Source: Paracoccaceae bacterium
GTDB taxonomy: Bacteria > Pseudomonadota > Alphaproteobacteria > Rhodobacterales > Rhodobacteraceae
Reading direction: 5' to 3'
NCBI GenBank assembly: GCA_030148005.1
Contig: JASBUI010000031.1
Location: 1 to 50,724 of the forward strand
DNA length: 50,724 nt
Both the position numbers and the translations under genes were made by a program. Position 1 is the stretch's first letter, and each line of letters starts with the position of its first letter. Shown here in pieces: positions 8,430 through 16,847 of this stretch. Under the pieces are notes generated by a model that was given only the letters and a program-made list of their open reading frames with translations, ran no database searches and had not been told where the DNA came from.

Positions 8430-9956
8430 GTGCGCGGACCTCACAACATTCTGCGCCTGATCCGAACCGGCGCAACGCTTGAGCGGACCGGGGCCATGCG
8501 CCTTGTGCTAGAGGCTTTTGACGCCCCCCGGCCCTTGCGGATCGCGGCACGTGTGCTTGGCTGGCCGTTCAAGTTCCTTGGGCTTAAGGGCGATCCATCA
8601 ATGCCGCCGGCCACGCGTGCGCTGACCGCACTGGGGCCTGCCTATATCAAGTTCGGTCAGGTTCTTTCGACGCGGCCCGATGTCGTGGGCGACGAGCTGG
8701 CAATGCAGTTGCGCGTGTTGCAGGACAAGCTGCCGCCGTTTTCGACCGAGGTGGCAAAGGCCACGATCGAGCATGAGTTGGGCCGGCCGGTCGATGAGCT
8801 TTTCGAAGATCTAAGCGAACCTGTGGCGGCCGCGTCTATCGCGCAGGTTCACCGTGCCCGCGTTCGGGACACCGGCCATGATGTGGCCGTCAAGGTTCTG
8901 CGCCCCAAGATCGAACGGGCGTTCCGCAAGGATATCGATGCCTTCTACCTTGCCGCCAGCATCATCGAATTTCTCGCCCCCGGAACGCGGCGCCTGCACC
9001 CGACCGAAGTGATCGCCCATTTCGAAGGCGTTGTGTTGGGTGAGCTTGACCTGCGCCTTGAATCCTCGGCCGCTTCCGAATTTGCCGCCAATACCAAGGG
9101 CGATGCAGGGTTTCAGGTGCCCCAGCCGCATTGGTTCCTGTCCTCGCGCCGGGTGATGACGCTGGAATGGGCCGAAGGCATTCCGATGGGCGAACTTGAT
9201 GCCATCGTCGCGGCGGGCCACGATCCGCGCGCCGTTGGTGAGCGTGTTTTGCAACTTTTCCTAAGTCACGCCCTGCGGGACGGCTATTTTCACGCCGACA
9301 TGCATCAGGGCAACCTGAAGGTTGCCGCGAACGGCGATGTCATTGCCTATGATTTCGGGATCATGGGGCGGATCGATGAATACACGCGCCGCGTTTACGC
9401 CGAGATTCTGTTCGGGTTCATTCAGCGCGACTATAAACGCGTGGCCGAGGTTCACTTTGAAGCGGGCTATGTTCCGGCCGACCGGGATGTCGATGAGTTC
9501 GCACAAGCGCTTCGCGCCGTCGGAGAGCCGATTTTCGGGATGGATGCCTCGCAGATATCCATGGGGCGTTTGCTGAACTATCTTTTCGAGGTCACTGAAC
9601 GTTTCGGGATGGAAACGCGGACCGAGTTGATCCTGCTGCAGCGCACGATGGTTGTGGTTGAGGGCGTGGCGCGTTCGCTTTCGCCGCAGATCAACATCTG
9701 GCAAGTGGCCAAGCCCATCGTCGAGGCCTACATCAAAGACAGTCTTGGGCCACGCGCCCTTGCGCGCGATCTGATCAAGACCGCGCGGGTTCTGGTGCGT
9801 TTTGGCCCCAAGCTTCCCCAGATCGCCGAAGCGATGCTTGCCCGGCAAAGCGAAACCCCTGTCCAGCGTTCAGCGTCGCCGTGGCGCATGGTGTTTTATA
9901 CCGGACTGGGCGGCGCTTTGACGGCGGGCGCGATCCTGATCTTACAGGCCCTTTAG
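8430..9956 (+). CDS. ubiB: Atypical protein kinase-like UbiB (ubiquinone biosynthesis)
   Basis: A 508-aa ABC1/UbiB-family ATPase needed for aerobic ubiquinone synthesis. The KxGQ motif is in YIKFGQVLSTRPD (residues 72-84). The Ala-rich loop AAASIAQVHRA replaces the usual kinase P-loop. The catalytic segment FHADMHQGNL and the metal-binding YDFGIMGR follow. A C-terminal hydrophobic stretch (about 487-508) probably anchors the protein in the inner membrane. It starts with GTG immediately after the ubiE stop with no gap, so translation is probably coupled. The last 15 bp overlap the convergent phosphotransferase gene. Confidence 0.95.
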   Translation: MRGPHNILRLIRTGATLERTGAMRLVLEAFDAPRPLRIAARVLGWPFKFLGLKGDPSMPPATRALTALGPAYIKFGQVLSTRPDVVGDELAMQLRVLQDKLPPFSTEVAKATIEHELGRPVDELFEDLSEPVAAASIAQVHRARVRDTGHDVAVKVLRPKIERAFRKDIDAFYLAASIIEFLAPGTRRLHPTEVIAHFEGVVLGELDLRLESSAASEFAANTKGDAGFQVPQPHWFLSSRRVMTLEWAEGIPMGELDAIVAAGHDPRAVGERVLQLFLSHALRDGYFHADMHQGNLKVAANGDVIAYDFGIMGRIDEYTRRVYAEILFGFIQRDYKRVAEVHFEAGYVPADRDVDEFAQALRAVGEPIFGMDASQISMGRLLNYLFEVTERFGMETRTELILLQRTMVVVEGVARSLSPQINIWQVAKPIVEAYIKDSLGPRALARDLIKTARVLVRFGPKLPQIAEAMLARQSETPVQRSASPWRMVFYTGLGGALTAGAILILQAL

Positions 9957-10796
9957 CGCGGCAAGTTCCAGCTGCATCGCGTGCAGATAGTCGGCCTGAC
10001 CTCTTTGTGCCTTCCAAAGGCAATAGGCAGCCATGCGCATATAGAAAAAAGGTTGCAGCGCTTTGAAGCGGGCGGCGGTTTTCTCGTCACCATAGGCGTT
10101 CAGGAAGGCGGCAACCTCGCCGTTTGAAAGTTGGTTCTCGCCATAAAGATGCTGCATGGCGGGCGACAGGAAAACGGCAATATCTTCACAGGGATCTCCG
10201 GCCGCCGGGCATTGCCAGTCGATCAGCCGGGCGCCGCCCGCACCGATCAGAATGTTTCCCGCAACCGCGTCGCCGTGCAAAAAACTTGGGTTCTCGCAGG
10301 CTGGAACCGGGGGCGATTGCGGCACCTGCAAGAGTTCGGGGGGTACGTCGCTACACATTCCGGCGATGTCGCGGCTTGCGTTCCAAAGCGCCCCGGACCC
10401 CGACGGGATAGAGCGAAGCGTAGCGGGCGGCGCCATCGCGTGAAGGCGGCGCAAAAGAAGGGCAACCGGCGCTGTGTCGCCGGACCAGACGCTTCCCTCT
10501 TCATAGGAATAGATGACGCAAGTCCCAAGCCGCGTCTGGAACACCGAATGCAGCGCGGGCGCGATCTTATGGCCCTCAAGCGCCTGCAGCGCCAGAACTT
10601 CGGCCTTGGGGTCATTGGGGAAAAGCGGGTTGTCGTTCTGGGACTGGTAGAGTTTGCAGACGAAATCGCCCGCGCGCCCCGTGATCCGCCAGATAGAGTT
10701 GGTGCGACCACCATCCATAGGCCACCATGTCCCGGCCGTGGGCATCAGGCCAAGTGACGCTATTTCGCTTTGCAGGACTTTGGTTGTCTCGTGCAT
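9942..10796 (-). CDS. Aminoglycoside phosphotransferase/choline kinase-like protein
   Basis: A 284-aa protein of the APH/choline kinase fold. It has an ATP-binding Lys in FVCKLY (Lys48), the Brenner catalytic motif HGDAVAGN (174-181) and a metal-binding Asp in LIDWQCPAAGDP (Asp193). Residues after 205 are helical and resemble the substrate-binding C-lobe of choline or homoserine kinases. The substrate is unknown and an antibiotic-resistance role is not indicated. It converges on ubiB with a 15-bp overlap and lies upstream of flgD on the same strand, but the hairpin at 10823-10843 between them and the unrelated function argue against a shared role. Confidence 0.8.
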   Translation of the reverse strand: MHETTKVLQSEIASLGLMPTAGTWWPMDGGRTNSIWRITGRAGDFVCKLYQSQNDNPLFPNDPKAEVLALQALEGHKIAPALHSVFQTRLGTCVIYSYEEGSVWSGDTAPVALLLRRLHAMAPPATLRSIPSGSGALWNASRDIAGMCSDVPPELLQVPQSPPVPACENPSFLHGDAVAGNILIGAGGARLIDWQCPAAGDPCEDIAVFLSPAMQHLYGENQLSNGEVAAFLNAYGDEKTAARFKALQPFFYMRMAAYCLWKAQRGQADYLHAMQLELAALKGL

Positions 10797-10822
10797 CCGG
10801 CAGGCCGCCCCGATTGATCCGT

Positions 10823-10843
10823 CACGCGCGGTCGGCGCGCGTG
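10823..10843. terminator. GC-rich hairpin downstream of flgD
   Basis: CACGCGC and GCGCGTG form a perfect 7-bp stem with a 7-nt loop, 28 bp beyond the flgD stop. No T-run follows on either strand, so this is either a weak terminator or an mRNA 3-prime stabiliser. Confidence 0.35.
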
Positions 10844-10870
10844 CCGGGCGACGCTAGATGGCTATCAATG

Positions 10871-11566
10871 CTAAGGCAAGTCAGGCGCCTTGATCGCGGT
10901 TACCTCTTGCGCTGCGACCTTTACGTTGCCCGCCAGAACAAGAAAGACCGAACCGTTTTCGATCCTCGCCTCTGCCACTTTGGCGTAGGGTTCTGCCGCC
11001 ACATCGTCCAGCGCGGTGCCCCCTGCGGCGCTTTCAACGGTAAAGGTATAAAGCCCGCTGGCCACCGTGCCACCTGCCGTGGCCTTTCCGTCCCAGATCA
11101 CCGTTTCGCCCTGCGGCGAAATGGGTTGGCGGTATACCTCGGCGCCGTCCTCATTGCGGGCCACAAGCGATGCGGTATCGGCGCGCAGGGGCGGTTTCGC
11201 GGCGACCGAAACGGGCGTTGCCCCGTCAAAGTGCACCGGCGCTGCAGCGCGGGCATCCTTGCCGACCCAGCCAGAGTACTCTGTCAGCCCAGCGGCGCCA
11301 AAGCGGGCAGAAAGCCCCGACAATAGGTCATTGGTGCGAACCTGCTGTTCAACGCCGGAAAAGGTTGCAAGCTGCACCGAAAGCTCATCCGATTTCATTG
11401 GCTCAAGCGGGTCCTGATTTTGCATCTGCGTTGTCAACATGCGCAGGAAAGTTTCGAAATCCGATGTGATCGCCCCGCCGGCGCTTGGCCCGGCCTCAGA
11501 CGGTTTCGCCGCCTTTGGCGCCGCAGCGGTGGCCGCCCCTGCGGTGACTTCATTGGTAACTGCCAT
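10871..11566 (-). CDS. flgD: Flagellar hook assembly (capping) protein FlgD
   Basis: A 231-aa hook-cap scaffold that directs polymerisation of FlgE and is absent from the finished flagellum. The signature segment is FETFLRMLTTQMQNQDPLEP (about residues 38-57), followed by MKSDELSVQLATFSGVEQQV. A FlgD tudor/Ig-like part follows from about residue 90. The N-terminal 35 residues are Ala/Pro-rich and probably disordered, as expected for an export signal. It is 12 bp downstream of fliK, so the two form a hook-length/hook-cap operon. Confidence 0.94.
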   Translation of the reverse strand: MAVTNEVTAGAATAAAPKAAKPSEAGPSAGGAITSDFETFLRMLTTQMQNQDPLEPMKSDELSVQLATFSGVEQQVRTNDLLSGLSARFGAAGLTEYSGWVGKDARAAAPVHFDGATPVSVAAKPPLRADTASLVARNEDGAEVYRQPISPQGETVIWDGKATAGGTVASGLYTFTVESAAGGTALDDVAAEPYAKVAEARIENGSVFLVLAGNVKVAAQEVTAIKAPDLP

Positions 11567-11578
11567 TGGTCTGTCCTT

Positions 11579-13477
11579 TCATAGCCTCAGGTCGAGCCCG
11601 TCTGCGACCGAGCCGGTCATTTTCAGAACAACCCCGGACGCTTCTGGCGCGGGTTGATCCACCTGCTCCGCGCGGGGGTGGCCGGCGGGCAGGTCATGTT
11701 GCGCGTGCCCATCATGGCGCTGCTGCGCGAATGAGAATGTCGCGCCCGAAAAGCCCATCTCGCGGAAGTCGCGCGCAAGCTGATCGATATGACGGCGCAT
11801 CAGTTCAAGGGTTTCAGGACGCTCGGCGGTGATGGCAACGCCGATGCCCGCCTCGCCGGAAGTCACTTTCAGGCTGACGCGGCCCAACTCTTCGGGGTTG
11901 AGCGCCAGTTCGACGGGGCCGTCCATCGCCTGACCGGCGATCTGGACCAACTGGCGTGAAACCTGTGCCGGAACCTCGGGGCGCGAAAAGGCGGGGTCGG
12001 GCCGGGGCGGTGTTCCGGGTTGAGACGTCAGGTCGAACTTAAGCGTTTCGGCCGGGGCGGCCAGTTCCGGCCGGGCCGCGTCTGGCAGCGCTGAACTTGC
12101 AGAAAACTGCGTCACTTCCGATCTGGCCGGAAAAGGAGTTTGCGCAGTTCTCGGCGGCGGATCGGGCTGGCGCGTGGCCAGAGGCGCGTCCGGTTTTTCC
12201 GGTTCAGTCGTTTTGGGGCGCGTTTCGGTCGGGGGGGGCTGTGGCGCTATAGTAGCGATCGGGGATGGCGGCGGCGCCGAAGCCGCTGAGGGCGCGTGCG
12301 CTGCCAATGTCTGCGGCGGCGTTTGCGCCGAAGATGTATCGCGCGTGCGCGGCGCAGTGGGCTCTGCCAATGGAGCAATGTCCGCGCGCGTTGCCAGCGC
12401 TTCTTGCGCCGGGGCCCTTGTCGCCCAAGCTGGATGTTCGGATTGACGTAGCACGTTTCTGGAAGGGCTCTGCCGGGGTTCTGGCGAAACAGCCGCCGCA
12501 GGTAGATCGCCCTGAACCGGCGCCAAGACCTCAGGTTTTGGCATCTCGTCCATGGGCGCCGCGGGCAAGCCCTTTTTGGGAAGTTCCGGCGGGGTTTCGA
12601 CAACCGCATCTTCCGAGCGTGCGACAACAGTGTCGCGTGCCGTCTGCTTGGCGGGCACACCTGTTTCACGCGTTGCGGTGGGTGGGGACCCCGCTTGCAG
12701 GGCGGCGCCCGAATGCCGCGTGCGCGGGTCTTCGGGGTGCGCGGTTTGCCGCGAGTTTTCGCTGGCGGGGTGAGAGGGCGCTGCGAAAGTCACAACCGGA
12801 TCCGTTTGGGTTTCGGCGTGCCGGGGAGAGGCCGAACGCGGCGGCGTGCTGTCATGACCGGCTAAAGGTAAGATCGAAGCGGGCTGATCGTCAGGCCGCC
12901 TGCCTGGCGTTAGAGCAGAGGCTGCTTCAGTTTGGGGAAACGGCAGCCTTGCTTCGCCCCTTTTCAGGCTTGGCGGCGCAACTGGCGCTGCGCCTTGTTC
13001 CTCAGCAGCATCAACCGGCGAACGGACCAATGCACCATCGGCCTTGTTCAAGGACACGATTGGCGGTTGTCCTGCGGCGTTTGAAGGTTCGACAGGCGCA
13101 GGACGCGCCATTGGTTGTCTGGCCGGGTGGCTGAAAGGCGGCTCGGCCACAGCAAGTTTGGCTGGGAAGGGTGGAATGAACGGCACGTGATCGCGCGGAA
13201 TGAAAACTGGTTGAGCGGAACCAGCCAGAACCGAACCTTTGATTTCCGGGTTTGGGTTGGCTGCATCCTGAGGAACTACGCCAACGGGAACGTGCACCAC
13301 CCCGCCCGGTTTCTGGGGCAGCACCGGCGCGGCGGCATCGGGCGCGCCCATCCCGGCAAGGGCCGAGAATGTCGCGCCAAGGTTTATCGATCCATCGGCT
13401 GTAACAGGCGTTGATGCCGGTCGTGCCAGCCCCGTCATCACACCCTTGAACGCATCGGGCGTCACCGTTTCGCGCAT
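11579..13477 (-). CDS. fliK: Flagellar hook-length control protein FliK
   Basis: A 632-aa protein. The first 480 or so residues are low-complexity, rich in Pro, Ala and Thr, and serve as the molecular ruler. The C-terminal Flg_hook domain (about 505-585) has the characteristic LALNPEELGRVSLKV and LMRRHIDQLARDFREMGF segments, which switch export specificity through FlhB. The frame opens at 13525 but ATG 13477 (MRETVTPDAF) has a GGGGA Shine-Dalgarno and is preferred. The gene is divergent from the flgJ-type gene. Assignment rests on the C-terminus and context because the N-terminus is not conserved. Confidence 0.88.
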   Translation of the reverse strand: MRETVTPDAFKGVMTGLARPASTPVTADGSINLGATFSALAGMGAPDAAAPVLPQKPGGVVHVPVGVVPQDAANPNPEIKGSVLAGSAQPVFIPRDHVPFIPPFPAKLAVAEPPFSHPARQPMARPAPVEPSNAAGQPPIVSLNKADGALVRSPVDAAEEQGAAPVAPPSLKRGEARLPFPQTEAASALTPGRRPDDQPASILPLAGHDSTPPRSASPRHAETQTDPVVTFAAPSHPASENSRQTAHPEDPRTRHSGAALQAGSPPTATRETGVPAKQTARDTVVARSEDAVVETPPELPKKGLPAAPMDEMPKPEVLAPVQGDLPAAAVSPEPRQSPSRNVLRQSEHPAWATRAPAQEALATRADIAPLAEPTAPRTRDTSSAQTPPQTLAAHAPSAASAPPPSPIATIAPQPPPTETRPKTTEPEKPDAPLATRQPDPPPRTAQTPFPARSEVTQFSASSALPDAARPELAAPAETLKFDLTSQPGTPPRPDPAFSRPEVPAQVSRQLVQIAGQAMDGPVELALNPEELGRVSLKVTSGEAGIGVAITAERPETLELMRRHIDQLARDFREMGFSGATFSFAQQRHDGHAQHDLPAGHPRAEQVDQPAPEASGVVLKMTGSVADGLDLRL

Positions 13478-13530
13478 GTTTGTTCCCCGGAAATTCTTTC
13501 GCAGTTGGGCCCATGTATGCGGCACGGCGG

Positions 13531-13545
13531 TTACTCAATCTTTAC
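13531..13545. promoter_or_regulatory. Weak CtrA-like box between fliK and the flgJ-type gene
   Basis: TTAC-N7-TTAC matches 6 of 8 positions of TTAA-N7-TTAA. It sits about 50-70 bp from both divergent start codons, like the better boxes elsewhere in the cluster, but the match alone is weak. Confidence 0.25.
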
Positions 13546-13595
13546 CGGGATCTGCCAAACAAGGGAAAACTCGCCACAATTTGAGAGACTTCGCA

Positions 13596-13895
13596 ATGAT
13601 CGACAAAATTCAGGGAACGCCGCCATCGGCCTTGTCACCTGCGGCTTCCGCGGCGAATTCGGGTGATGCGTCACTGCGCGCGGCGGCAGAGGCGCTGGAG
13701 GCGAACTTTTTGGCCGAGATGTTGAAATCGACCGGTCTTGGAAACTCGGGCTCTGAGTTTGGCGGCGGCGTCGGCGAGGAGCAGTTCAATTCGTTTCTGG
13801 TGCAGGCCCAGGCCAAAGAGATTGCCGCCTCGGGCGGGCTGGGCCTTGCGGAGCATCTGTTCGAAGCCTTGAAGGTGCGCGCCAATGCAGAGTGA
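13596..13895 (+). CDS. flgJ: Rod-binding (FlgJ N-terminal type) protein
   Basis: A 99-aa protein corresponding only to the rod-cap half of FlgJ. The family core reads AAEALEANFLAEMLKSTGL followed by GEEQFNSFLVQAQAKEIAASGGLGLAEHLF. It helps the rod assemble in the periplasm. There is no muramidase half; that activity is probably supplied by SltF (28055-28858), as in Rhodobacter. The frame is open further upstream but the ATG at 13596 gives the normal N-terminus. It overlaps the next gene by 11 bp. Confidence 0.85.
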   Translation: MIDKIQGTPPSALSPAASAANSGDASLRAAAEALEANFLAEMLKSTGLGNSGSEFGGGVGEEQFNSFLVQAQAKEIAASGGLGLAEHLFEALKVRANAE

Positions 13896-14235
13896 TACTT
13901 ACCTTGGCAAGATCGAAGACATTCTGGATCGCGAGCGCGCGGCGCTTTTGTCGGGCCAGCTGGACGTGGTGCAGCGGCTTGCGCTTGAAAAGGACGCCCT
14001 TGGGGCGCAGGCAAATCCGGCCGGGTTTCCAGCGGCGGCGCAAGTCAAACGCCTTAAGGAAAAGGCGAATGGAAATCAGCGACTGCTCGACGCTGCTTTG
14101 AAGGGTGTCCGCGCGGTTGCCCAGCGGCTTCAGAGCTTTGGTAAAGAGCGCGCCGATCTGAACACATATGGCCGGGATGGCGCGCGGCAAAGCACCGGCA
14201 CACCCGGCAGGTCAAGTTTCGAAAAGCGGGCGTGA
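13885..14235 (+). CDS. FlgN-like flagellar chaperone
   Basis: A 116-aa, largely helical protein. Its N-terminal part (YLGKIEDILDRERAALLSGQL) and central heptad-like stretch (VKRLKEKANGNQRLLDAAL) resemble FlgN, the export chaperone of hook-filament junction proteins FlgK and FlgL. The C-terminal 25 residues look disordered. It overlaps the flgJ-type gene by 11 bp, so the two are translated together. Identification is by size, helical pattern and position rather than by any catalytic motif; it could be another small chaperone. Confidence 0.62.
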   Translation: MQSDTYLGKIEDILDRERAALLSGQLDVVQRLALEKDALGAQANPAGFPAAAQVKRLKEKANGNQRLLDAALKGVRAVAQRLQSFGKERADLNTYGRDGARQSTGTPGRSSFEKRA

Positions 14236-14486
14236 GCCGCGGCGCAAAGGGGCGCGAGCGACCGCGAACCGGCAGCTTTGTATCAAATCCCTTGGAAATC
14301 CAGCCAGGCGTTTAGCGATCTCTTAGGACTTCATGATCAGGGTCGGCGTTGCACCCTTTCGCGGGTGGCACGGAATGACATCGCGTCAGGCCGTAGCCGT
14401 CAGAAGGCACCATGGCCCGAAGTCAGATCTTTGATCGGGCAAACCAGTCCAGCGCAAAAGCGCTGCTTGAATAAAGGAAACGAACT

Positions 14487-15971
14487 ATGTCGAGTATTCT
14501 GACAAACACCAGCGCGATGGTTGCCCTGCAAACACTGAAATCGGTGAACAGCAATCTTGCCAGTGCACAGCGCGAAATCTCAACCGGTAAATCGGTTGAA
14601 TCGGCCAAGGACAACGCCGCGATCTGGGCGATCTCAAAGGTCATGGAATCGGATGTAAAAGGATTTACCGCAATCTCGGGCAGCCTGTCTTTGGGCGAAT
14701 CTACGGTTGCCGTTGCGCGGCAAGGTTCCGAAACCGTGACCGACCTTCTGACGCAGATCAAAGGCAAAGTGGTTGCCGCACAGGAAGAAAATGTCGATCG
14801 TTCCAAGATCCAAACCGACATCACGGCACTGCGCGAACAAATCAACTCTGTTGTCGGCGCGGCGCAGTTCAACGGATTGAACCTTTTGCAAGGCACGGCG
14901 GACGTCAACGTTCTGTCGTCGCTTGACCGGGGCAGCGATGGATCGGTTACAGCCAGCAACATCACCGTCAACCGCCAAGATCTTTCAACCTCGGCCGGTG
15001 TGTTCGGCTCTGGCGCGGATCTGTCGGTCAACGCTGTTCTAAGCGCAACGACGGCAACGAACGCCGGCAATACCGGAACGGTGACACTCGCCGCCGACGC
15101 CGACTATAGCGCGGATACATTCCAGTTGAATGTCGCAGGCGCGACGCTGTCCTTTGCGGCGGGTGATCTGACGGGTGATCAAGACGCCGCGGCGGCCACG
15201 ATCTCGGCGTCGTTGAATGCGCTGGGTCTGACCGGAGTTCAGGCAAGCGTTACAACCAATGTCATCACGATCACTTCGACCCGTGCGTTTGAAGACGTGG
15301 CGCTGTCGGCAACCAAGAACGGCGGCGCGACCGGCGTCACGGTTTCGGCCGCCACGATCGGCGAACGCGCTGAGAACATCACCTTCTCGGCTGGGGCCGC
15401 TGTGAAAGAGGGTGACGGTTACCAAGTCACGGTTGGCGGCGCTGCATTTTCCTACATCGCCGGAAAGGGTGAAACCTTTGCGGATGTGGCTGCAGGCCTG
15501 AAGATTGCCGTCGACGGCGGGGCGATCACGGGCGTCACCACGCAGGTCACCACCAATTCCAGTGGTCAATCCGTGCTGAAGATCGACAACTCTTCAGGCA
15601 CCTCGGTCAGCCTTGCCCGTGCGGGCGCCGAAGGCGGAACGGCATCGGGTGGTCTTTTCGGTCTTGCGTCGATTGACGTGACAACAAACTCGGGCGCCGA
15701 CGCGGCGCTGGCCAATGTCGAAACATTGATCAACAATTCGATCGATGCGGCAGCCTCCTTTGGTTCCGCCCAAGGACGCATTCAGACGCAAAGCGACTTT
15801 ATCGGCAAGCTGACGGATTCGCTTAAGTCAGGCATCGGCACGCTGGTCGACGCCAATATGGAGGCTGCTTCGGCCCGTCTGCAGGCGCTGCAGGTTCAGC
15901 AGCAGCTGGGTATTCAGGCGCTCTCGATCGCCAATCAGGCACCGCAGAGCGTCCTTTCACTCTTCCGGTAA
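14487..15971 (+). CDS. fliC: Flagellin (filament subunit)
   Basis: A 494-aa flagellin. The conserved D0/D1 N-terminus is at residues 1-135 (SSILTNTSAMVALQTLKSVN, then the ISTGKSVESAKDNAAIWAI signature) and the conserved C-terminus at about 405-494, ending in IANQAPQSVLSLFR. The variable centre (about 140-400) is rich in Ala, Thr, Ser and Gly and forms the exposed domain. It is secreted through the flagellar export gate and forms the filament. It has a 251-bp upstream gap and a strong terminator of its own, and is followed by flaF and flbT, the usual alphaproteobacterial flagellin regulators. Confidence 0.96.
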   Translation: MSSILTNTSAMVALQTLKSVNSNLASAQREISTGKSVESAKDNAAIWAISKVMESDVKGFTAISGSLSLGESTVAVARQGSETVTDLLTQIKGKVVAAQEENVDRSKIQTDITALREQINSVVGAAQFNGLNLLQGTADVNVLSSLDRGSDGSVTASNITVNRQDLSTSAGVFGSGADLSVNAVLSATTATNAGNTGTVTLAADADYSADTFQLNVAGATLSFAAGDLTGDQDAAAATISASLNALGLTGVQASVTTNVITITSTRAFEDVALSATKNGGATGVTVSAATIGERAENITFSAGAAVKEGDGYQVTVGGAAFSYIAGKGETFADVAAGLKIAVDGGAITGVTTQVTTNSSGQSVLKIDNSSGTSVSLARAGAEGGTASGGLFGLASIDVTTNSGADAALANVETLINNSIDAAASFGSAQGRIQTQSDFIGKLTDSLKSGIGTLVDANMEAASARLQALQVQQQLGIQALSIANQAPQSVLSLFR

Positions 15972-15980
15972 GTTGACATC

Positions 15981-16008
15981 GTAGGGCGCGGCACAGATCG
16001 CGCCCTAC
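15981..16008 (+). terminator. Flagellin terminator
   Basis: GTAGGGCGCG and CGCGCCCTAC form a perfect 10-bp stem with an 8-nt loop, 9 bp after the flagellin stop, followed within 5 nt by TTTTT. It separates high flagellin expression from flaF-flbT. Confidence 0.88.
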
Positions 16009-16068
16009 GCCAGTTTTTGCCGGCACCGAAACCGGCGACCAGATCCACCTAGAACGGAAGGATGAGAC

Positions 16069-16446
16069 GTGAACGCACAAAGAGCCGCGCAGATGGCGTA
16101 TGCCTCTTCGGAAAGCCCCCACCGAACTTCGCGTGGCGTAGAATACGAAGTGTTCTCAAGGATTACGCGGCGGATGCACCGGGCGCTGCAAGAGAAGCCG
16201 CTGGATTTTTCGGCACTGGTACAGGCCCTGCATGAGAACCGCGAACTTTGGACGTTGCTGGCCACGGATGTCGCGGACAAAGACAACAAGCTTCCGGCGC
16301 AGCTTCGCGCCCAGATTTTCTATCTTGCAGAGTTCACAAATCACCACACGCGCCAAGTGTTGGCGCAGGACGCAACGGCGGATGTGCTGGTTGAAATAAA
16401 TACCGCGGTGATGCGCGGTCTGCGCCAGCAGAAAGTAGAACAATGA
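16069..16446 (+). CDS. flaF: Flagellar biosynthesis regulator FlaF
   Basis: A 125-aa protein recognisable as FlaF by MAYASSESPHRTSRGVEYEV near the N-terminus, ALHENRELWTLLATDVAD in the middle and LRAQIFYLAEFTNHHTR. In Caulobacter FlaF is needed for flagellin synthesis and export and opposes FlbT. It starts with GTG at 16069, with an AGGA Shine-Dalgarno upstream. It overlaps flbT by 4 bp (ATGA), so the antagonist pair is translationally coupled. Confidence 0.93.
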   Translation: MNAQRAAQMAYASSESPHRTSRGVEYEVFSRITRRMHRALQEKPLDFSALVQALHENRELWTLLATDVADKDNKLPAQLRAQIFYLAEFTNHHTRQVLAQDATADVLVEINTAVMRGLRQQKVEQ

Positions 16447-16847
16447 CGGGATTGGTTCTAAAGCTCAGCCCGAAAGAGCGTATTCTGATCAACGGCGCCG
16501 TGATTGAAAACGGCGACAAACGCAGCCGCCTTTCCATCGTGACCCCGGGGGCCAATATCCTGCGGTTGCGCGATGCAATTCACCCCGAACAGGTCAACAC
16601 GCCGGTCCGGCGGGTGTGCTATGTTGCCCAGCTTGTACTTTCAGGGGACGCCGATCCGGATGAGGCGCGATTGCAGCTTATGCGCGGGATCGAACAGCTT
16701 AGCCAAGTGCTTACCGATCCCGACAGCCGGGCACATCTTACGGCGGCAACTGACGCCGTTGCAGACGACCAGTTTTATCAGGCCTTGAAAGCATTGCGCG
16801 CGCTGCTGCCTCGGGAAGAGAGGCTGCTGATGCGGGTCAGGGGATGA
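16443..16847 (+). CDS. flbT: Flagellin mRNA repressor FlbT
   Basis: A 134-aa FlbT protein with LVLKLSPKERILINGAVIENGDKR at the N-terminus and a typical helical remainder (VCYVAQLVLSGDADPDEAR, YQALKALRALL). In Caulobacter FlbT binds the flagellin mRNA 5-prime region and promotes its decay until the hook is complete. The likely target here is the leader of the upstream flagellin gene. Its stop overlaps the next start by 4 bp (ATGA), making flaF-flbT-DUF1217 one coupled operon. Confidence 0.94.
   Translation: MTGLVLKLSPKERILINGAVIENGDKRSRLSIVTPGANILRLRDAIHPEQVNTPVRRVCYVAQLVLSGDADPDEARLQLMRGIEQLSQVLTDPDSRAHLTAATDAVADDQFYQALKALRALLPREERLLMRVRG

Noticed and set aside
12265..13134. A 289-codon plus-strand frame opposite fliK
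   Set aside because: Antisense to the low-complexity part of fliK, which creates open frames on both strands.
14361..14390. A TGGCAC motif in the flagellin leader considered as a sigma-54 promoter
   Set aside because: The GC dinucleotide expected 10 bp after the GG is CA here, so the -12 element fails.
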